Assembly (NCBI GenBank): GCA_964610205.1
Contig: CAZSVI010000076.1
Coordinates: 1-18,639, forward strand
Direction of reading: 5' to 3'
Length of the DNA: 18,639 nt
Source: CAZSVI01 sp964610205
Lineage (GTDB): Bacteria > Bacillota > Clostridia > DSM-8532
Part shown: one piece after another, positions 17,072 through 18,639 of the stretch
Layout of the letters: the number at the start of each line of letters is the position of its first letter
Position numbering within the stretch: position 1 is the stretch's first letter
Made by a program: the position numbers and the translations under genes
Notes under the pieces: generated by a model
Database searches by the model: none
What the model saw: only the letters and a program-made list of their open reading frames with translations
Told to the model about the DNA's origin: nothing

Positions 17072-18639
17072 ACGAACCAAGCCTCCTTACGCCGGACAAT
17101 CCTTCCGCTTCCATATCATTCCGCTTATCCCTTATAAATGCGTGCATGCGTTCAATACGGCATACCACCTGATATTCACACCATCGGCAATCTGCGGGAT
17201 CCCCGGTTGCAACAAAAGCTCCCTCGTCAATAATACTTAAAAGATCCTCCAGAAGCTCCATCAGGATCTGTTTTTCTTTCTGCAGGCGCACATAACGCCT
17301 TCCTTCTCCTTTTTGTGTCGGGAAAAGGTATACCCCTTCCACAACTTTTGCCTCGGCTTTCAGAATATTGTTTTTCATCAGAACTTCACAGGCATGGGCG
17401 TAGAGGGCGTGCTGTATCTGCCTTCCCCCTTTGAAAAACTCCCTGTCTTTATATCCGTAGTTTCCGCCGGATTTGTAATCCACAATACGATAAATGGATT
17501 CACCAAGCCGGTCTATTCTGTCTATTTTCCCGGACAGAAGAAATTTCTTCCCGGAGGGCAGGGTGATCTCTACCGAAGGGCAGGATGCTTCCTCATTTTT
17601 CAACCCAAAACCCAGTTCAAAAAATTCCGGGGTTCCTTCATCCGCATGCTCTTCTTCCCCGGCTAGAAAAATTAAACAGGATTCCAGAATGTCCCTTCTT
17701 TCCAGATCAAATACAACTTCACCCGGCGGCGGTATGTGTTCCTTGAGATTGTAAATAAGTTTATCCGCCAAATGACAAATGAGGCGGCTATGTTTCTCAC
17801 GGTTTGGTTTTTCGCCTTTTTGTGAAAGCGCTTTGTAGAACTGTTCAAAGATACTATGATACAACATTCCTTTTGTCAACGGATCCAGCCAGATTTCCGG
17901 GTCGTAAAGAACATCCCCGGGCGGAGTAACATGCAAAACATGCCTTAAATAATACTGGTATGAGCATTTGGCAAGAAGCTCGAACATACTTGCCGAAAAC
18001 ACTCTGACATCTTTATTTTCACCGATCTTTCCGATGTACCCGTCATAGCGGGTGAATCTACCTGAGTTCTGCTGTTCCCAGGCCTTTCTCCCCTGCCGCA
18101 GGTGCGGACGGCATTGAAAAACAAGTTCCTTTATACCGGATAAATCCATACTCCCGTAACATTTATTCAGCCAGAATTCATTCTCATCCAGACCTCTTTC
18201 GGGTATATATCCTTCCGCGTGATGCAAATATTTCTTTAACTCTGAATAATCCCCTGACGGATCCCCGGTAATCATACGGTATACCTGCAGCAGAAGCGGG
18301 GATGGGGACTGCTCCCTGTTTTCCACCGGATCGTAGGAGGAATAAGCCAGGGTTATATTCCCTTCCAGACCCGACAAAAGGCGCACCATGGCATACAGAT
18401 TCTCTTTCAACGCCGTTTTGTTCGGAAGGAGATTACAGGACAGCCTTTCCTTCTCCATATCCAGAAGGATCGGATCTTCCGCAGCCTTTCCGGGGAATCT
18501 GTCCGCATTAAGACCCAAAATGTAATTATGCCTGCGGGACAGAAATTCACCGCTTCTGTAATCGCATAAATGCAGGCATCCTGGTTTGGTTTCCGAAGAA
18601 CCAACGCGTATACTATTTATCCTGTTTTCCATGTTAAGC
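17064..18639 (-). CDS. AddB-like nuclease subunit, C-terminal part
   Basis: The frame is open to the right edge; the first Met inside (18632) is internal, so the true start is outside the window. About 524 residues are visible. Counting from that Met, residues 27-64 resemble the end of an inactive helicase domain (NYILGLNADRFPG, then DPILLDMEKERL). A PD-(D/E)XK nuclease follows: GMLYHSIFEQF (255-265), SGKIDRID (367-374), IVDYKSG (383-389) and QIQHALYA (405-412). Cys223 (in KCSYQYYLRHVL) with Cys482, Cys485 and Cys491 (DCRWCEYQVVC) matches the iron-sulfur cluster of AddB, which staples the nuclease domain. Lying directly before an AddA-like gene, with an 8-base overlap, it should be the partner subunit. 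A full AddB is about 1150 residues, so roughly half is missing from view. Confidence 0.82.
   Translation of the reverse strand, partial: LNMENRINSIRVGSSETKPGCLHLCDYRSGEFLSRRHNYILGLNADRFPGKAAEDPILLDMEKERLSCNLLPNKTALKENLYAMVRLLSGLEGNITLAYSSYDPVENREQSPSPLLLQVYRMITGDPSGDYSELKKYLHHAEGYIPERGLDENEFWLNKCYGSMDLSGIKELVFQCRPHLRQGRKAWEQQNSGRFTRYDGYIGKIGENKDVRVFSASMFELLAKCSYQYYLRHVLHVTPPGDVLYDPEIWLDPLTKGMLYHSIFEQFYKALSQKGEKPNREKHSRLICHLADKLIYNLKEHIPPPGEVVFDLERRDILESCLIFLAGEEEHADEGTPEFFELGFGLKNEEASCPSVEITLPSGKKFLLSGKIDRIDRLGESIYRIVDYKSGGNYGYKDREFFKGGRQIQHALYAHACEVLMKNNILKAEAKVVEGVYLFPTQKGEGRRYVRLQKEKQILMELLEDLLSIIDEGAFVATGDPADCRWCEYQVVCRIERMHAFIRDKRNDMEAEGLSGVRRLGSYE

Noticed and set aside
16634..17137. 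Plus-strand 167-codon frame opposite the addA-like gene
   Set aside because: It lies entirely antisense to well-conserved helicase motifs and has no ribosome site; long antisense frames arise from the codon bias of the real gene.

Overview
The window looks like a chromosomal segment from an AT-rich Firmicute, probably a clostridium. The reasons are purine-rich Shine-Dalgarno sequences (AGGAAGGA, GGGAGG, GAGGAG) in front of most genes, an AddB/AddA-type helicase-nuclease pair instead of RecBCD, and a SNF2 helicase next to a SWIM zinc-finger protein, the arrangement of ywqA/ywqB in Bacillus. No marker gene fixes the genus. Everything except a 25-codon fragment at the left edge is on the minus strand, so the genes read right to left.

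Right block (13676-18639): the C-terminal part of an AddB-like nuclease subunit with iron-sulfur cysteines, cut by the window edge, overlaps by 8 bases a complete AddA-like UvrD helicase-nuclease. Middle block (10121-13739): a SNF2-family ATPase, whose start overlaps the addA-like reading frame by 64 bases, then a SWIM protein with two C-terminal AT-hook motifs. A 285-base AT-rich gap follows.

Left block (254-9835): a compact five-gene operon in the order brxF, brxC, pglX, pglZ, brxA-like. This is the order of a type 3 BREX phage-defence system, except that the helicase gene brxHII, expected between pglX and pglZ, is absent. BREX systems mark host DNA with an adenine methyltransferase and block replication of unmarked phage DNA. 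BrxC (ATPase), PglX (methyltransferase) and PglZ (phosphatase-fold protein) keep their signature motifs. BrxF has lost a recognisable Walker A.

The most unusual signal is a pair of 22-base direct repeats (21/22 identical) at 178-199 and 13783-13804. They bracket the BREX, SWIM and SNF2 genes (about 13.6 kb). Both copies are read on the minus strand in the frame that gives NEESRWA. The right copy lies in an abnormal 42-residue tail on the AddA-like protein. The left copy ends a 25-codon reading frame (...NEESRWARH, stop) just after the brxA-like gene and next to a terminator. This could mark a unit inserted at the 3' end of addA, with the displaced end of addA left on the far side. It could instead be two copies of a dispersed repeat, such as an insertion-sequence end. 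No integrase, transposase, RNA gene or CRISPR array was seen.
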